In this document: positions 15,879-25,232 of the stretch, one piece after another | Numbering within the stretch: the first letter of the stretch is position 1 | How the letters are laid out: each line of letters opens with the position of its first letter | NCBI GenBank assembly: GCA_949538655.1 | Contig: CATISE010000082.1 | Span: 1 to 45,004 of the forward strand | Direction of reading: 5' to 3' | Length of the DNA stretch: 45,004 nucleotides | Source of the DNA: Marine Group II euryarchaeote MED-G33 | GTDB taxonomy: Archaea > Thermoplasmatota > Poseidoniia > Poseidoniales > Thalassarchaeaceae | Translations under genes and position numbers: made by a program | Notes under the pieces: generated by a model | Databases searched by the model: none | What the model saw: only the letters and a program-made list of their open reading frames with translations | What the model was told of the DNA's origin: nothing

Positions 15879-17285
15879 TCAGTATTGAGTCAATGGTGCT
15901 CGCATAAATTCGCGCATTAGAATGGTCGCGTATGTTCCACTAGGCAATGAGAATCTCAAGCGCAAACTGCATCCGTCTGGGTGCCACATTTCTCCATCTC
16001 TGGGACCTTCTGAAAATCGGTTTGACAAACTTTCACTGTCTACATCACCTGCTTCTTCAACACTGAATTCATCGAATGAAACCGTCAACGCTCTCCGACT
16101 TCCCTTTGACGTCAATCTGGGGATGCCCGAAACTTGCCAGTTCTCCTCGTCAAGATTCATTTCTACTAGAACCTGTTTCTCAATCTTCCCTGGCTTTGAA
16201 TCCGAATATACACTTTCAGCCCCTGGTAGTGCTGCAGTCACAGCCAAACGTCCACGCTTACAATTTCTCGCAATCCGTGGTAGGATACTGGATTCGACTT
16301 CAACCAATTTTGCCATGTCGATTTTACCATTGTCTTGAATCAAGCCAACAACATCCCCTTCGATCGGTTCTGAGAGTGTTAGTCCGGCATCCAATCTTGC
16401 CGCAATGATCCGATTGAAAGCTTCTGACTGAAGACTGTGGACCATCATTAGTTGCAAATTATTTGGAAGTTTTCGAAAAGCTCCAACCCAGTCTTCCTCT
16501 CGTTTTGCCAAATGTTTCAACATATCCCTTTCAAAACCCAGGTGTTGGGGTATAATTTCTAGACACTGATCTACGTCAGATGTTTCACGCCATAATGTTC
16601 GAAACGATTCCACCTCTGGTTGCTGATATATTCCGGCCATGCCAAGATATGCATCGACAGCCCCCTTCCAGTCATCTGCAATTACAGAACGTCCGACAAC
16701 AGGGGTGACCGGGCGTGTTGCTCCAAATCTTTGGGGTCCAATCCAGTTGGGGAATTTCCCTTCGCCCAACCTGGTTTCCATGTTCTCAAAAATCGTGTTG
16801 ACTCTGGCAATCGCGTCCTTTGCTTCCAAAGGTGTGCCATCAGAGTCAGCACATCCTCGAACAGTGATTGTGAATCGGTTGCTACTGTGATCACCAAATC
16901 CCAACTTCTGGTGGCTTCTACCCAAGATTTCGATTTCGACATCTGGCATGTCAATGGTAGCGACTTTTTTCTGTGGTGCATCGACCACAAGCAATTGAGT
17001 TGTAATTGCCCGTTTATCTTTCGTCCCACTAAACCAAATCCGATTTTTTGAGATTCCTAGTTTCCGAGCCAATTTGCCGACGAATCGATTTGTTTCCCAA
17101 TTTGTTAGGGTGACTCGAATGACAGTGAAACGGCCTTTGCCTTCCAAGGCAGGAGTTTTCCCAATCTCTTCAACACGGAAGTCCTCGAATCGAGATTTCA
17201 GTAAGCCACCAATCCCAATGCCATCACAAGCATATCCGGTTAGCCCACAGGCTGCCGCGATATCCGCGGGTGTCATTACAATCAC
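15879..17285 (-). CDS. truD: tRNA pseudouridine synthase TruD family
   Basis: The protein is 468 aa. The N-terminal part (DFRVEEI) and catalytic block GTKDKRAITTQ with Asp90 are typical of TruD/Pus7. RSHQKLGFGDHSSNRF and GPQRFGA are further family blocks. A large insertion domain (about residues 200-400) is normal for archaeal members. The enzyme makes pseudouridine 13 in tRNA. The start MIVM at 17285 lies 1 nt after the rpoL stop, so the two form an operon in the order rpoL-truD. Confidence 0.93.
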   Translation of the reverse strand: MIVMTPADIAAACGLTGYACDGIGIGGLLKSRFEDFRVEEIGKTPALEGKGRFTVIRVTLTNWETNRFVGKLARKLGISKNRIWFSGTKDKRAITTQLLVVDAPQKKVATIDMPDVEIEILGRSHQKLGFGDHSSNRFTITVRGCADSDGTPLEAKDAIARVNTIFENMETRLGEGKFPNWIGPQRFGATRPVTPVVGRSVIADDWKGAVDAYLGMAGIYQQPEVESFRTLWRETSDVDQCLEIIPQHLGFERDMLKHLAKREEDWVGAFRKLPNNLQLMMVHSLQSEAFNRIIAARLDAGLTLSEPIEGDVVGLIQDNGKIDMAKLVEVESSILPRIARNCKRGRLAVTAALPGAESVYSDSKPGKIEKQVLVEMNLDEENWQVSGIPRLTSKGSRRALTVSFDEFSVEEAGDVDSESLSNRFSEGPRDGEMWHPDGCSLRLRFSLPSGTYATILMREFMRAPLTQY

Positions 17286-17286
17286 T

Positions 17287-17547
17287 TCAGGGGAGTGTCA
17301 AACCATCGAATTCTTTGGCAATATCCTTGCAAAGTCCCTTTAGGACTTTAGATGGATCCTTGCCTTTTTTGCAACGGAGATAAAATTCGGGTTCATCTAG
17401 TTCAGGATGGCCAACGAAGTAATTTGCATATTCGACATCTTTGCTATCATTTAGTCGTGATCGGAATAATTGTAGGGATGTGTGACATTCTCCAGTTATT
17501 CGGATTCGGAGTTCTCCGCCATCGTTCAAAAGTACCTTTATCGCCAT
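17287..17547 (-). CDS. rpoL: DNA-directed RNA polymerase subunit L (Rpo11)
   Basis: The protein is 86 aa with the Rpb11/RpoL pattern: VLLNDGGELRIRITGE, then YFVGHPELDEPEFYLRC matching the VEYATYxxxHP..DxPxxYIRT signature, then KGKDPSKVLKGLC leading to the long C-terminal helix. It dimerises with subunit D in the polymerase assembly platform. It is the first gene of a two-gene unit with truD. The 148-bp divergent gap upstream also serves the MMPL gene at 17696. Confidence 0.93.
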   Translation of the reverse strand: MAIKVLLNDGGELRIRITGECHTSLQLFRSRLNDSKDVEYANYFVGHPELDEPEFYLRCKKGKDPSKVLKGLCKDIAKEFDGLTLP

Positions 17548-17598
17548 GTTGACCAGCCCGCCGACCCAGCCTACCCTTTTGAGCCTTCTTTATTCACC

Positions 17599-17615
17599 CA
17601 CCCACTATGTGGGTG
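17599..17615. other. Perfect hairpin, 7 bp stem, loop TAT, in the rpoL/MMPL divergent region
   Basis: CACCCAC, loop TAT, GTGGGTG. It lies 52 nt upstream of rpoL and 80 nt upstream of the MMPL gene. Here it cannot follow a stop codon, so it may be an operator or leader element instead. Confidence 0.5.
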
Positions 17616-17695
17616 TCAATCTTTAGCTTTGATACCTGATTCAGCGAGCATTTGCAGCCTTCCATCTTATCAATTGAATTCTGCTCGCCAACGCT

Positions 17696-20284
17696 ATGGG
17701 TGAGGGGGAATCAACCGAGTACACCTTGGTTAGTGCCTCCTCTTTTGAGAAGGTATCCATTCCAATTCTCGTTTGTGCCCTGATTCTGACCCTCGTATTG
17801 GGTGCACAATTATTCCCCATGCCAGTGTTCGACACTGACCTGTCAGCATTCACACCAGAAACTCCCGCGGAGGAAGCTGAAGCCCGAATGGCGGCTGATT
17901 TCCCTGCAGAAAGTCGACCCATGTTCATCCATGTGACCGTAGATGATGGGACGAATGTTCTGTCCATGGAAAATTTGCATTTACAACAACTCGCTTTAGA
18001 TGAAATTCTCAATCGGTCTCAATCCTCAAATGATTATATTGAATCTATGATGGCGGCACCACAAATTCTCCAAAATGCCATCGACGAATCCAATCAGACC
18101 AATGATTCCTTGTTGACAGACTATGATACCTGGGCTGCATTGTTAGATGCCATACTCGATGAAGGTACGAAATGCACAGATGCTCTTGGAGATGAACGGG
18201 CACTTTCAGCAGGGGCCTTCATCAGAGATGGTCTGATTCATACTGATTTGGATTACTCCTCCTCATGCGATTACTTGACTGCGAAGGCCTCTGATCCCAA
18301 TGCGACCGGAAATGCAGCCCCAACCGCATCTAGTACTCTTTGGGTACTCTTGATCGACCCGGAACTCGATGATACTGCACGTCAAATCCAGCAGGATTTC
18401 ATCCGAACCCAGCTAGATGATTTTTCATCTGAAAGTGATTTACATTTCCAATCCACGAGTCTAGATCTCATGAGTCATGATATCAACAAAAGTACGATCG
18501 GCGAGTTGGTCATGCTGGTCTCTGCTGCGGTCGCAGTCGTGGTACTGCTACTGGCTTTCGCATTCCGCTCTGTGCGGGGAGTAGCATTCCCATTGGTGGG
18601 CCTATCTGCATCTCTTGTCTGGACATACGGTGGCATGGCGTTAACAGGGATGCAATTTTCAATTCTAGAGGTCGCTGTGGCTCCAGTTGTATTGGGACTT
18701 GGAATCGACTATAGTATTCACTTGCAACGCCGATACAACACCTTCCGAGCCGAAGGTGATTCTGCAAGTCTTGCGTGGCTCAAGGGCTTTGAGACCCTTA
18801 AGATCGCTCTGTCTTTGGCCGTGATTACCACCATGGCCGCCTTCATTGCCAACATTGCATCACCCCTTCCACCATTGCGAAATTTCGGCTTTGGGCTTGC
18901 CTTTGGTGTATTTTGCGCCTTCATATCTTCGACACTCTTGGTTGGTGCCTTACACGTTGTCATGGAACGAGAATCTTCGGCATATGCGAAACACCTCGAA
19001 TGGATGCGGTTTGGAAATTTCAGCAAGCACATGGTCAGTTTCCAGAAATCACATCAAGCCAAAGTCATCGGTATAGCCGCAATGTTGACAGTGGGATCGT
19101 TGATTTTCGCTGCGGCAAAATTGGAAACTGAATTTGAGCTTACCGATTTCCTGAGTGAAGATATGGATGTCATGGAAGGGCGAGATCATCTCTACACATC
19201 ATATGATGCAGCTGGGTGGAAACCGATTTACATCCTGGTCGAACCTGCAGAGGGTCATACATCAATCACAGATGATGCTGATTTCTTAGGTGCGAGTCGG
19301 ATTTTAGACTCATCCTTGGAACATACAAGGGGTGTCGTTTCCCCACAGGCTGATGGTAATTCGCACCCTGCTTACGATGGGCCTTATCCAATATTATTTG
19401 ACGCAGTAGAAGGCGATTCGGGTTTTGGTTTAACACATAATTTGACGATTGACGATGAATTGGAAAAGACTCAAACATACAAAGAAGGCGATATTGCAGC
19501 CGCATTGAAATCCTTGAGTACGAATGATTCGATTTCAGACCCCCTCACTGGGGAGAGTTGGTCCGAGCGTGTGGAAAAGGTAGTCGTGTTCAACGCCGAT
19601 GATAGCATTCGCTACATCCGCATGGAAGTGCTCGTCGAAGTCAAGACGAGTAGCGATAGTTCTGCCGTTCTCGCCGCACTTCGAAATACTGTCGATAATT
19701 TTGCCAACCATCCTGGTTTGGATGAGGCCAATGTGCACATTGCGGGAGACATTGTCAGCCTTGAAGCCGTTCTAGATGGTTTGACAGAATCTCAGTTGCA
19801 ATCCACACTCATCAGTTTAGGAGTCTGTTTTACAGTATTGTTGGCCCTTACTCGTCGGATTGGTCCTGCACTAATCATCGTCTTACCCGTTGGAATTGCA
19901 GCAACATGGGTGGTTGGTTCCATGGCGGTATTGAATCTAAATTGGAATGTGATGACCGTCATGGTCACCGCATTGACCATCGGCTTGGGTATTGATTATT
20001 CCATACACGTCTGGCGGCGATTTGAGGCAATGAAAAATCGAGAAGGTGATCTTTGGGATGGGATGAAGGAGATGTATGCTTCAACCGGTGTCGCTTTGCT
20101 ATTGTCTGCGGGCACCACTGTTTGTGGCTTCACCGTCTTGTTATTCTCCCAGATGCCCGTTGTCCAAGATTTTGGAATTGTCACTGCAATCACAGTGTTC
20201 TTCTCACTTGTTTTAGCATTGATCTTACTACCTGTATTCTTGGTTTTAGATAGCCAAACCAAGAATGGTTCATCGCATGACTAA
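17696..20284 (+). CDS. MMPL/RND-superfamily exporter, copy 2
   Basis: The protein is 862 aa. TM1 lies at about residues 20-40, then an outer loop, a helix block containing LGLGIDYSIHLQRRY, a second loop, and a second block with LGIDYSIHVWRRFEA. The DLSAFTPE segment after TM1 is typical of HAE3-like proteins. It belongs to the same superfamily as the gene at 5772 but is 160 residues shorter, lacks the cysteine-rich loop, and is clearly divergent. It probably moves lipids or amphiphiles across the membrane. The stop overlaps the convergent DUF2240 gene by 4 bp. Confidence 0.88.
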   Translation: MGEGESTEYTLVSASSFEKVSIPILVCALILTLVLGAQLFPMPVFDTDLSAFTPETPAEEAEARMAADFPAESRPMFIHVTVDDGTNVLSMENLHLQQLALDEILNRSQSSNDYIESMMAAPQILQNAIDESNQTNDSLLTDYDTWAALLDAILDEGTKCTDALGDERALSAGAFIRDGLIHTDLDYSSSCDYLTAKASDPNATGNAAPTASSTLWVLLIDPELDDTARQIQQDFIRTQLDDFSSESDLHFQSTSLDLMSHDINKSTIGELVMLVSAAVAVVVLLLAFAFRSVRGVAFPLVGLSASLVWTYGGMALTGMQFSILEVAVAPVVLGLGIDYSIHLQRRYNTFRAEGDSASLAWLKGFETLKIALSLAVITTMAAFIANIASPLPPLRNFGFGLAFGVFCAFISSTLLVGALHVVMERESSAYAKHLEWMRFGNFSKHMVSFQKSHQAKVIGIAAMLTVGSLIFAAAKLETEFELTDFLSEDMDVMEGRDHLYTSYDAAGWKPIYILVEPAEGHTSITDDADFLGASRILDSSLEHTRGVVSPQADGNSHPAYDGPYPILFDAVEGDSGFGLTHNLTIDDELEKTQTYKEGDIAAALKSLSTNDSISDPLTGESWSERVEKVVVFNADDSIRYIRMEVLVEVKTSSDSSAVLAALRNTVDNFANHPGLDEANVHIAGDIVSLEAVLDGLTESQLQSTLISLGVCFTVLLALTRRIGPALIIVLPVGIAATWVVGSMAVLNLNWNVMTVMVTALTIGLGIDYSIHVWRRFEAMKNREGDLWDGMKEMYASTGVALLLSAGTTVCGFTVLLFSQMPVVQDFGIVTAITVFFSLVLALILLPVFLVLDSQTKNGSSHD

Positions 20285-20910
20285 GCCGAAATCGTGTGCA
20301 TAAATCCCTTCATTGGGAGTTTCTGCTCACGTGCAACCAATAGTAGAGCCATCCACAATGTCACGGGTCCAAGAGCCCGTCTTTTCCTCTGTGCGCGCCG
20401 CATCACTTCTTTTCGATCTAGACCCGATGTTTGTGCAATTTGGTCTAACAGTTCTGTGATATGACTTGATGCAGGATCAACAGGCGTTGATTCAACCGGG
20501 ATGGTTTCGGGTTCCACCACAGTACTTACCTCATCGATAGATTCCGCCTTTACTCCCCTGGGCAATGGAGGTGGATTTTCCAGTAATCGCATTGTAGGCA
20601 ACCAACCGAATGGGACCTCAATCGAAGAAATGTCGAATGCTGGCATCAATCCGTCAGAGTTTTGATCTAGCCAACTCGAATTGAGTAGATTGTCCCGTAC
20701 GCGCGTGGCAGTCTCCATGTCGAACCAACCCAAATCAAAGGCCCATATTCTACACACTGCCTCTCCATCTATCGATTCACCATTGTGATTTTGCCAAGTA
20801 TGTGCAAGTAAAATCGCGATATCGGGTGCTAAATCCATCTCAGAAGTCATGTGAATGTTCATGTCGACACATTCGCAGTTCTTCATCGTCGCGGGCCAAA
20901 GGTCATGCAC
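20281..20910 (-). CDS. DUF2240 domain protein
   Basis: The protein is 209 aa. Residues about 25-95 match the archaeal DUF2240 pattern: MDLAPDIAILLAHTW, a short winged-helix-like run including FDLGWFDMETATRVRDNLL, then AFDISSIEVPFGWLP. A Pro/Glu linker (about 110-150) leads to a C-terminal helical part (ELLDQIAQTSGLDRKEVMRRAQRK written in two helices). Function is unknown; the fold suggests nucleic acid or protein binding. The start is uncertain: ATG at 20910, 20886 or 20838 are possible, and the last sits right before the conserved domain. Confidence 0.78.
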   Translation of the reverse strand: MHDLWPATMKNCECVDMNIHMTSEMDLAPDIAILLAHTWQNHNGESIDGEAVCRIWAFDLGWFDMETATRVRDNLLNSSWLDQNSDGLMPAFDISSIEVPFGWLPTMRLLENPPPLPRGVKAESIDEVSTVVEPETIPVESTPVDPASSHITELLDQIAQTSGLDRKEVMRRAQRKRRALGPVTLWMALLLVAREQKLPMKGFMHTISA

Positions 20911-20979
20911 TAGAGATTCCTGCGCGGCCTCAAACCGAAGGCTTTGAAGAGGTCGGAGTGTAATCTACGAGGCGATTGT

Positions 20980-21972
20980 ATGAGAGAATACATTGCAAGA
21001 GACCCGAAGACAGGCAAAGCACTGCGAACAGGCCGAAAGCGCAGGAATAACCTTGATTTGGCATACAAGCCTCCAGAAGGAGCTTGGGATTCTATTCCGC
21101 TTGACAGAATCATTCCACTCGCCAGTGGAGAACTTGAAATTCATTCAGTTATTTGGCGGGACAAGGAGCGATTAATGAGGCAGCATGATGCCATTAGAGC
21201 CCTGCCGCGAATACGCGGAAGGGATCAATTGGATGCACATGCGGCATTGGAGGGTGCCTTGGGCTCAATCGATACCCGATTGCGAATTGCCGGTCTGGCG
21301 AGTTTGCCATACTGTGCATTGTTGCACACTGAGAACCTGTTCGAACATTTGCATGAACTTCTCGAAGATGTTGACAGTGAGGTTCAGAAAGCCGCTCAAA
21401 AATGCCTGATCACCGTCGCTCCAGTATTCCCATCCGTTACAGAGGAAACAATGCGACGTGAACTCCGTCTAGAGGATAAACCGCGGCGCTCTTCAGCATT
21501 TGAAGCCCTCAAGCAGGTTGCCACCTCTTGGCCAGAAGTTGCCGAACTTCACATAGACGAATTGATTCGCGAGGAAGAAGGCGAACTTCGTGGAATGGCT
21601 GCCGCAATCTTACCACGGTTGGCCAAACACAAATCCGCCACACTATGGGATTTGATTGGCTGGTGTCTGCAGGATGAGGCTGTGGTTGTCAGAAGACATG
21701 CTGCACGCGCCCTCTTGCCACTGGCAGATCATGCCCCGAAAATCACTCAAATTGCTCTTGAAATAGCCTTCTTTGATGATGATGAAGCGGTACGAAATTC
21801 AGCTCTCAAGGCATCAAAGAAACTCGATCCGAATTCATTCCGAATGCAGCGATTGATCACCGATGGCACACGCCATTCAGATCGAAACATTCGCTTGTCG
21901 TGTATCAAGATGCTTCCCATCATCATGGTCGATGCAGAAGTTCGCATCCAGGCGTCAGAGTTACTGGAATAA
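20980..21972 (+). CDS. HEAT-repeat protein, interrupted by an in-frame TAA
   Basis: It starts at the ATG at 20980 (MREYIARDPKTGK); a TTG at 20944 is less likely. It has a basic N-terminus, then HEAT/armadillo-like helical pairs from about residue 75. Examples are SEVQKAAQKCLITVAP, VVRRHAARALLPLA and EAVRNSALKASKKL. Such solenoids are protein-protein scaffolds; no catalytic motif is seen. The frame ends at TAA (21970-21972) in the middle of a helix, after QASELLE. The same frame then continues without interruption to 22251. The natural gene product is probably about 423 aa, with Glu (GAA) at codon 331 changed to TAA. Confidence 0.75.
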   Translation: MREYIARDPKTGKALRTGRKRRNNLDLAYKPPEGAWDSIPLDRIIPLASGELEIHSVIWRDKERLMRQHDAIRALPRIRGRDQLDAHAALEGALGSIDTRLRIAGLASLPYCALLHTENLFEHLHELLEDVDSEVQKAAQKCLITVAPVFPSVTEETMRRELRLEDKPRRSSAFEALKQVATSWPEVAELHIDELIREEEGELRGMAAAILPRLAKHKSATLWDLIGWCLQDEAVVVRRHAARALLPLADHAPKITQIALEIAFFDDDEAVRNSALKASKKLDPNSFRMQRLITDGTRHSDRNIRLSCIKMLPIIMVDAEVRIQASELLE

Positions 21973-22251
21973 GAAACCGATAGTGAAATCAGAAAATTAC
22001 TCGAGGAATTGATGATTGACGATTCACTTGAAGGAACCGAGGCCCAGAAAAATGCATATCTCGCACCCGCTGAAAAAGTGGAGATGGATGAGGGTTCGAT
22101 AAGTCTCCCTCCGGCCCCTGTTGTATTGCAATCAGAGGTGGAAAAAAAGCCCAAAGAACCCTCTCGAATGCCAGACCCAATCAGGCGACCCAGTCAAGAT
22201 GATATCTTCTATGGCGAAGAATTTGACGATGGAAATGATGGTCTTGTTTGA
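21973..22251 (+). pseudogene. Downstream in-frame remainder of the HEAT-repeat gene
   Basis: Reading on after the TAA gives ETDSEIRKLLEELMIDD, which completes the interrupted HEAT helix. A charged, Pro-rich tail ending in DGNDGLV then runs to TGA at 22251. An ATG at 22009 could start an 80-residue fragment, but that fragment alone would lack any repeat. Frame and codon use match the upstream part. Either a single-base G-to-T change or an assembly error explains it. Confidence 0.65.
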
Positions 22252-22259
22252 GATTATTT

Positions 22260-22274
22260 CTCCCCGTAGGGGAG
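22260..22274. terminator. Perfect hairpin after the HEAT gene, loop GTA
   Basis: CTCCCC, loop GTA, GGGGAG, starting 9 nt after the TGA at 22251. It is preceded by TTATTT and has no T tract after it. A termination or 3'-end role is inferred from placement. Confidence 0.45.
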
Positions 22275-22323
22275 GCGGCACGGTTAAAGAGGGGCGGAAG
22301 GTCGCCGACGCCGAGGAATCTGC

Positions 22324-22539
22324 ATGAGTGACGAAGAGTTCGACTCAAAGCGTGAGCAGTTCAGCAATCTGTGGGACGGCGTGACACCCAAAGGGGTCAA
22401 CCGAACCAAGGCCCTCAAATTCCGTCAATATATCCGTGAACACGTCCGCCAAAAGCGAGTGGCGCTGACTCGGGAAAACTGCGAGAAGTACTGGATGGGT
22501 GAATTGCAGAAGGAAATGCGCGACGCGGAGACCTTCTGA
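22324..22539 (+). CDS. Small charged protein of unknown function (71 aa)
   Basis: The ATG at 22324 gives a 71-residue soluble, helical, strongly charged protein (KFRQYIREHVRQKR). It has one Trp near each end and no metal ligands or membrane segment. The gene ends 14 nt before the DEAD-box helicase ATG, so the two are probably cotranscribed, and an RNA-related or helicase-linked role is possible. No family is recognised. Confidence 0.65.
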   Translation: MSDEEFDSKREQFSNLWDGVTPKGVNRTKALKFRQYIREHVRQKRVALTRENCEKYWMGELQKEMRDAETF

Positions 22540-22553
22540 ACGAGCTGACACAA

Positions 22554-23981
22554 ATGTCTGCTGCCAATGCACTTTCGACCGTCCGTTTTTCGGATTGGGA
22601 TCTTTCTCCTGAAATTGCAAATTCCATCTCTTCGAAAGGCTGGGATTTTGCGACACCGATTCAAGCCGAGGCTATCCCACTTGCCCGTTCTGGGCGCGAC
22701 ATTGTTGGACAAGCCCGCACGGGGTCTGGAAAGACTGCAGCGTTTGGAATTCCAATCATCGAGAATTGTAAACCAACCGGCGTGACCCAGGCATTGGTAC
22801 TTTGTCCAACTCGTGAATTGGCAACACAGGTTGGCGAGGAGATGCAGTGGCTACAAGGTGAAAAGGGTCTCAAATTTGTCACAGTGTATGGTGGTACAGA
22901 TATTGACAAGCAGGCGAAAGTCCTCGATAGTGGCTGCGACATCATTGTCGGCACGCCCGGCCGTGTAATCGATATGAGTAAACGTGGTCATATCGATTTG
23001 GAGAATATCACACACTTCGCTCTTGATGAAGCAGATCGAATGTTGGACATGGGTTTCTTCCCCGATATCCTGTGGTGCCTTGAGCGCTTGACAAATCGAC
23101 AGCAGACACTTCTCTTTTCAGCAACATTCCCACAAGAGGTCCTTGAAGCAGCCAATGAATTCATTTCTGATGCTGAGCACATCATGAGTGATGACTTGGA
23201 TGTTGAAGTTCCAGAAATCGATCAGTTCATGGTTAGAATCGGTCGTGCAAACAAACTCTGGGTTCTGGGTCGCCTGATGGTCCGTCTGACAAAGGAAGAC
23301 CAAGTGATTATTTTCACCAATACAAAACGAATGGTGGACCTATTGGTCGAACGCCTAGATCGTCATCGATTCTCATCAACAGGATTGCATGGCGATATGG
23401 CCCAAAATAAACGTGAGAGAATCATCAGTGATTTCCGTGATGGAAAGACTCGTGTTGTTATTGCAACAGATGTTGCCGCACGTGGGTTGGATGTCGACGG
23501 CGTAACCATGGTTGTCAATTATGACATCCCCTCGGATTCAGAATCTTATGTCCATCGAATTGGTCGAACCGGGCGAATGGGTCGAAAGGGAGAAGCATGG
23601 TCGTTTGTCTCTGGTGAAGATGCACCAAACATGACGAAAATCATCTCGACATGGAACATGGTTGTGCAGGAGGTTGAAGCTCCTGAACTTCCAGATGGTG
23701 TCGATCGAGATCCAGTCCGAAAGCAAATGGATTGGGGTGAAAGTGCAGATGTTTTCGGCATGGTCCCACTCCGTTTGTCGACCAATGAGACCTCAAAATT
23801 GGCGATTCATTGTTTTGTTACAGATCAAGCACGTCTTCCCGACTTGGCCATAGGACAAATTCGAGCCGACGGTACTGAAGCGATTGTTGAAATTCACAGG
23901 GAGAAGGCACAGCACGCACTGGATGCCCTCAAAGGTAAATCGATGAATGGTTCGAATATCAATGTGCAAATTGCAAATTGA
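22554..23981 (+). CDS. DEAD-box RNA helicase with C-terminal DbpA-like RNA-binding domain
   Basis: The protein is 475 aa. All helicase motifs are present in order: Q motif (TPIQAEAIP), I ARTGSGKT, Ia PTRELA, Ib TPGRV, II DEAD, III SAT, V ATDVAARGLD and VI HRIGRTGR. Residues about 400-475 look like the RRM-like DbpA domain (AIGQIRADGTEAIVEIH, then ALKGKSMNGSNINVQ), which gives rRNA specificity in bacterial DbpA. The protein probably acts in ribosome assembly or RNA refolding at moderate temperature. It abuts the convergent archaeosortase-like gene with no gap. Confidence 0.92.
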   Translation: MSAANALSTVRFSDWDLSPEIANSISSKGWDFATPIQAEAIPLARSGRDIVGQARTGSGKTAAFGIPIIENCKPTGVTQALVLCPTRELATQVGEEMQWLQGEKGLKFVTVYGGTDIDKQAKVLDSGCDIIVGTPGRVIDMSKRGHIDLENITHFALDEADRMLDMGFFPDILWCLERLTNRQQTLLFSATFPQEVLEAANEFISDAEHIMSDDLDVEVPEIDQFMVRIGRANKLWVLGRLMVRLTKEDQVIIFTNTKRMVDLLVERLDRHRFSSTGLHGDMAQNKRERIISDFRDGKTRVVIATDVAARGLDVDGVTMVVNYDIPSDSESYVHRIGRTGRMGRKGEAWSFVSGEDAPNMTKIISTWNMVVQEVEAPELPDGVDRDPVRKQMDWGESADVFGMVPLRLSTNETSKLAIHCFVTDQARLPDLAIGQIRADGTEAIVEIHREKAQHALDALKGKSMNGSNINVQIAN

Positions 23982-24941
23982 TTATTCCTCTTCGTTCACT
24001 GTTCCGGCTGGATTGACATTGAGGATGGCCAAGCCGGTAAAAATGCCTGAGAATAACCACCATCGAATGGATCGGTCCCAAACATTTGACCAAATTTTTG
24101 CCTCGTCATTTTGACATTCAGAATCTTCACATTCTTCAGCGGCTGCTTTGAACTGTAGATTTTCTTCATTCATCGTGACTTCATGGGTAGCCCATATTGC
24201 AATCACCGCGCAAAGGATAAGGGTGACAATAGATACCCTCGGTAGCGATTCCCGGACTTTGATTTGGTTAAATTTCGGAATGTCTGAAAGCGATGGTTTC
24301 ACTTCCCGGTCTAGATTGCCATTCCGGTTTAATTGGATGTACCAAATAATCCAAAACAATACGAGTAATATCAGGAATCCTTGTCTAAAAATGAATTCGT
24401 GCATTTCATTCATTTGCGCCTCCCCATATTGCATTCCAATCGGGTATAGGGCAACCAGCCTGAGAAAATTCAGAAATTGAACAATCGCAATCATTCCAAT
24501 CAATGATCGTTGACGTATACTTCGTTCTACGCCCGGTGTAAGCAACATCAATACTCCAAGGAACATAGTTTCGTGAACACCCGCACACTCAGCATCGATG
24601 TAGAGCGGCACTTCTCCATAATTGAAACCAGAACCGATGAGGTTGACTCCCGTCCAAGACTGTGAGGGGCCATGGAATACAAGTTCGGCAGAACCAGGCC
24701 AGATGAGATTGGAAACGCCAGTCCATAACCAAGCCAAGAGGACCTGTAGAGGTTCTAGGCTCGCAGAAGGTTCAGTCCCCCACCAGTAGATGATTTCGAC
24801 AAGGACCAATGCGAGGGGAATACGGAGATAGCCATAGGCCATTTCACCCACTTCAGACCATGTCAGGTCATCCTTTTGGCCCCCCTTTTTGTTCCCTCGC
24901 ACAACCATCCCAAGACCCATTCCCGCTTCAATCCCTCTCAT
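23982..24941 (-). CDS. Archaeosortase/exosortase-family membrane protease
   Basis: This is a polytopic protein of 320 aa from the ATG at 24941. The frame is open to 25052, but the longer forms overlap the divergent TusA-like gene, so 24941 (or 24920/24908) is preferred. The family triad is visible: Cys in DAECAGVHETMFL (Cys119), Arg in FLNFLRLVALYPIG (Arg161) and His in MHEFIFRQG (His181), each at a membrane helix boundary. Archaeosortases cut C-terminal tripartite signals and may attach lipid to surface proteins. A soluble domain with two cysteines lies between the last two helices. No tail with a known PGF- or PEF-type motif is seen in this window, so its substrates are unknown. Confidence 0.82.
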   Translation of the reverse strand: MRGIEAGMGLGMVVRGNKKGGQKDDLTWSEVGEMAYGYLRIPLALVLVEIIYWWGTEPSASLEPLQVLLAWLWTGVSNLIWPGSAELVFHGPSQSWTGVNLIGSGFNYGEVPLYIDAECAGVHETMFLGVLMLLTPGVERSIRQRSLIGMIAIVQFLNFLRLVALYPIGMQYGEAQMNEMHEFIFRQGFLILLVLFWIIWYIQLNRNGNLDREVKPSLSDIPKFNQIKVRESLPRVSIVTLILCAVIAIWATHEVTMNEENLQFKAAAEECEDSECQNDEAKIWSNVWDRSIRWWLFSGIFTGLAILNVNPAGTVNEEE

Positions 24942-24986
24942 CAAATCCCCGACGAATTGAAGAAAGGAGAGCACCCGCCCTAGAAC

Positions 24987-25232
24987 ATGGCACATGCTGG
25001 GGCAGACACCACTCTGGATGTGCTGGGTTTTCATTGCCCAGTACCAGTCCATGAAACCAAACGTGCATTGTCAAAAATGTCTGCAGGAGAGGTCATTTTG
25101 GTGATGGCAGATGACCCTGAAACCAAAATCGATATTCCAGCACTCTTGAATAGAAGTGGCGACACACTTCTGGATGTAGAGGAAGAGGCAGGGGAATACC
25201 ACTACCGCATTCGCAAGGAGGCCAAAGAATGA
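24987..25232 (+). CDS. TusA/SirA-family sulfur carrier protein
   Basis: The protein is 81 aa. The family signature LDVLGFHCPVPVHETKRAL carries the Cys17-Pro-x-Pro that accepts persulfide in TusA. The rest fits the two-layer alpha/beta fold (GEVILVMADDPETKIDIP, GEYHYRIRK). Members relay sulfur for tRNA thiolation or cofactor synthesis. The partner here is unknown. It overlaps the ribA start by 4 bp (ATGA), so the two are cotranslated. Confidence 0.88.
   Translation: MAHAGADTTLDVLGFHCPVPVHETKRALSKMSAGEVILVMADDPETKIDIPALLNRSGDTLLDVEEEAGEYHYRIRKEAKE

Noticed and set aside
21970..21972. Recoded stop codon in the HEAT gene
   Set aside because: The codon is TAA; archaeal recoding is known for TAG (pyrrolysine) and TGA (selenocysteine), and no insertion element is seen.
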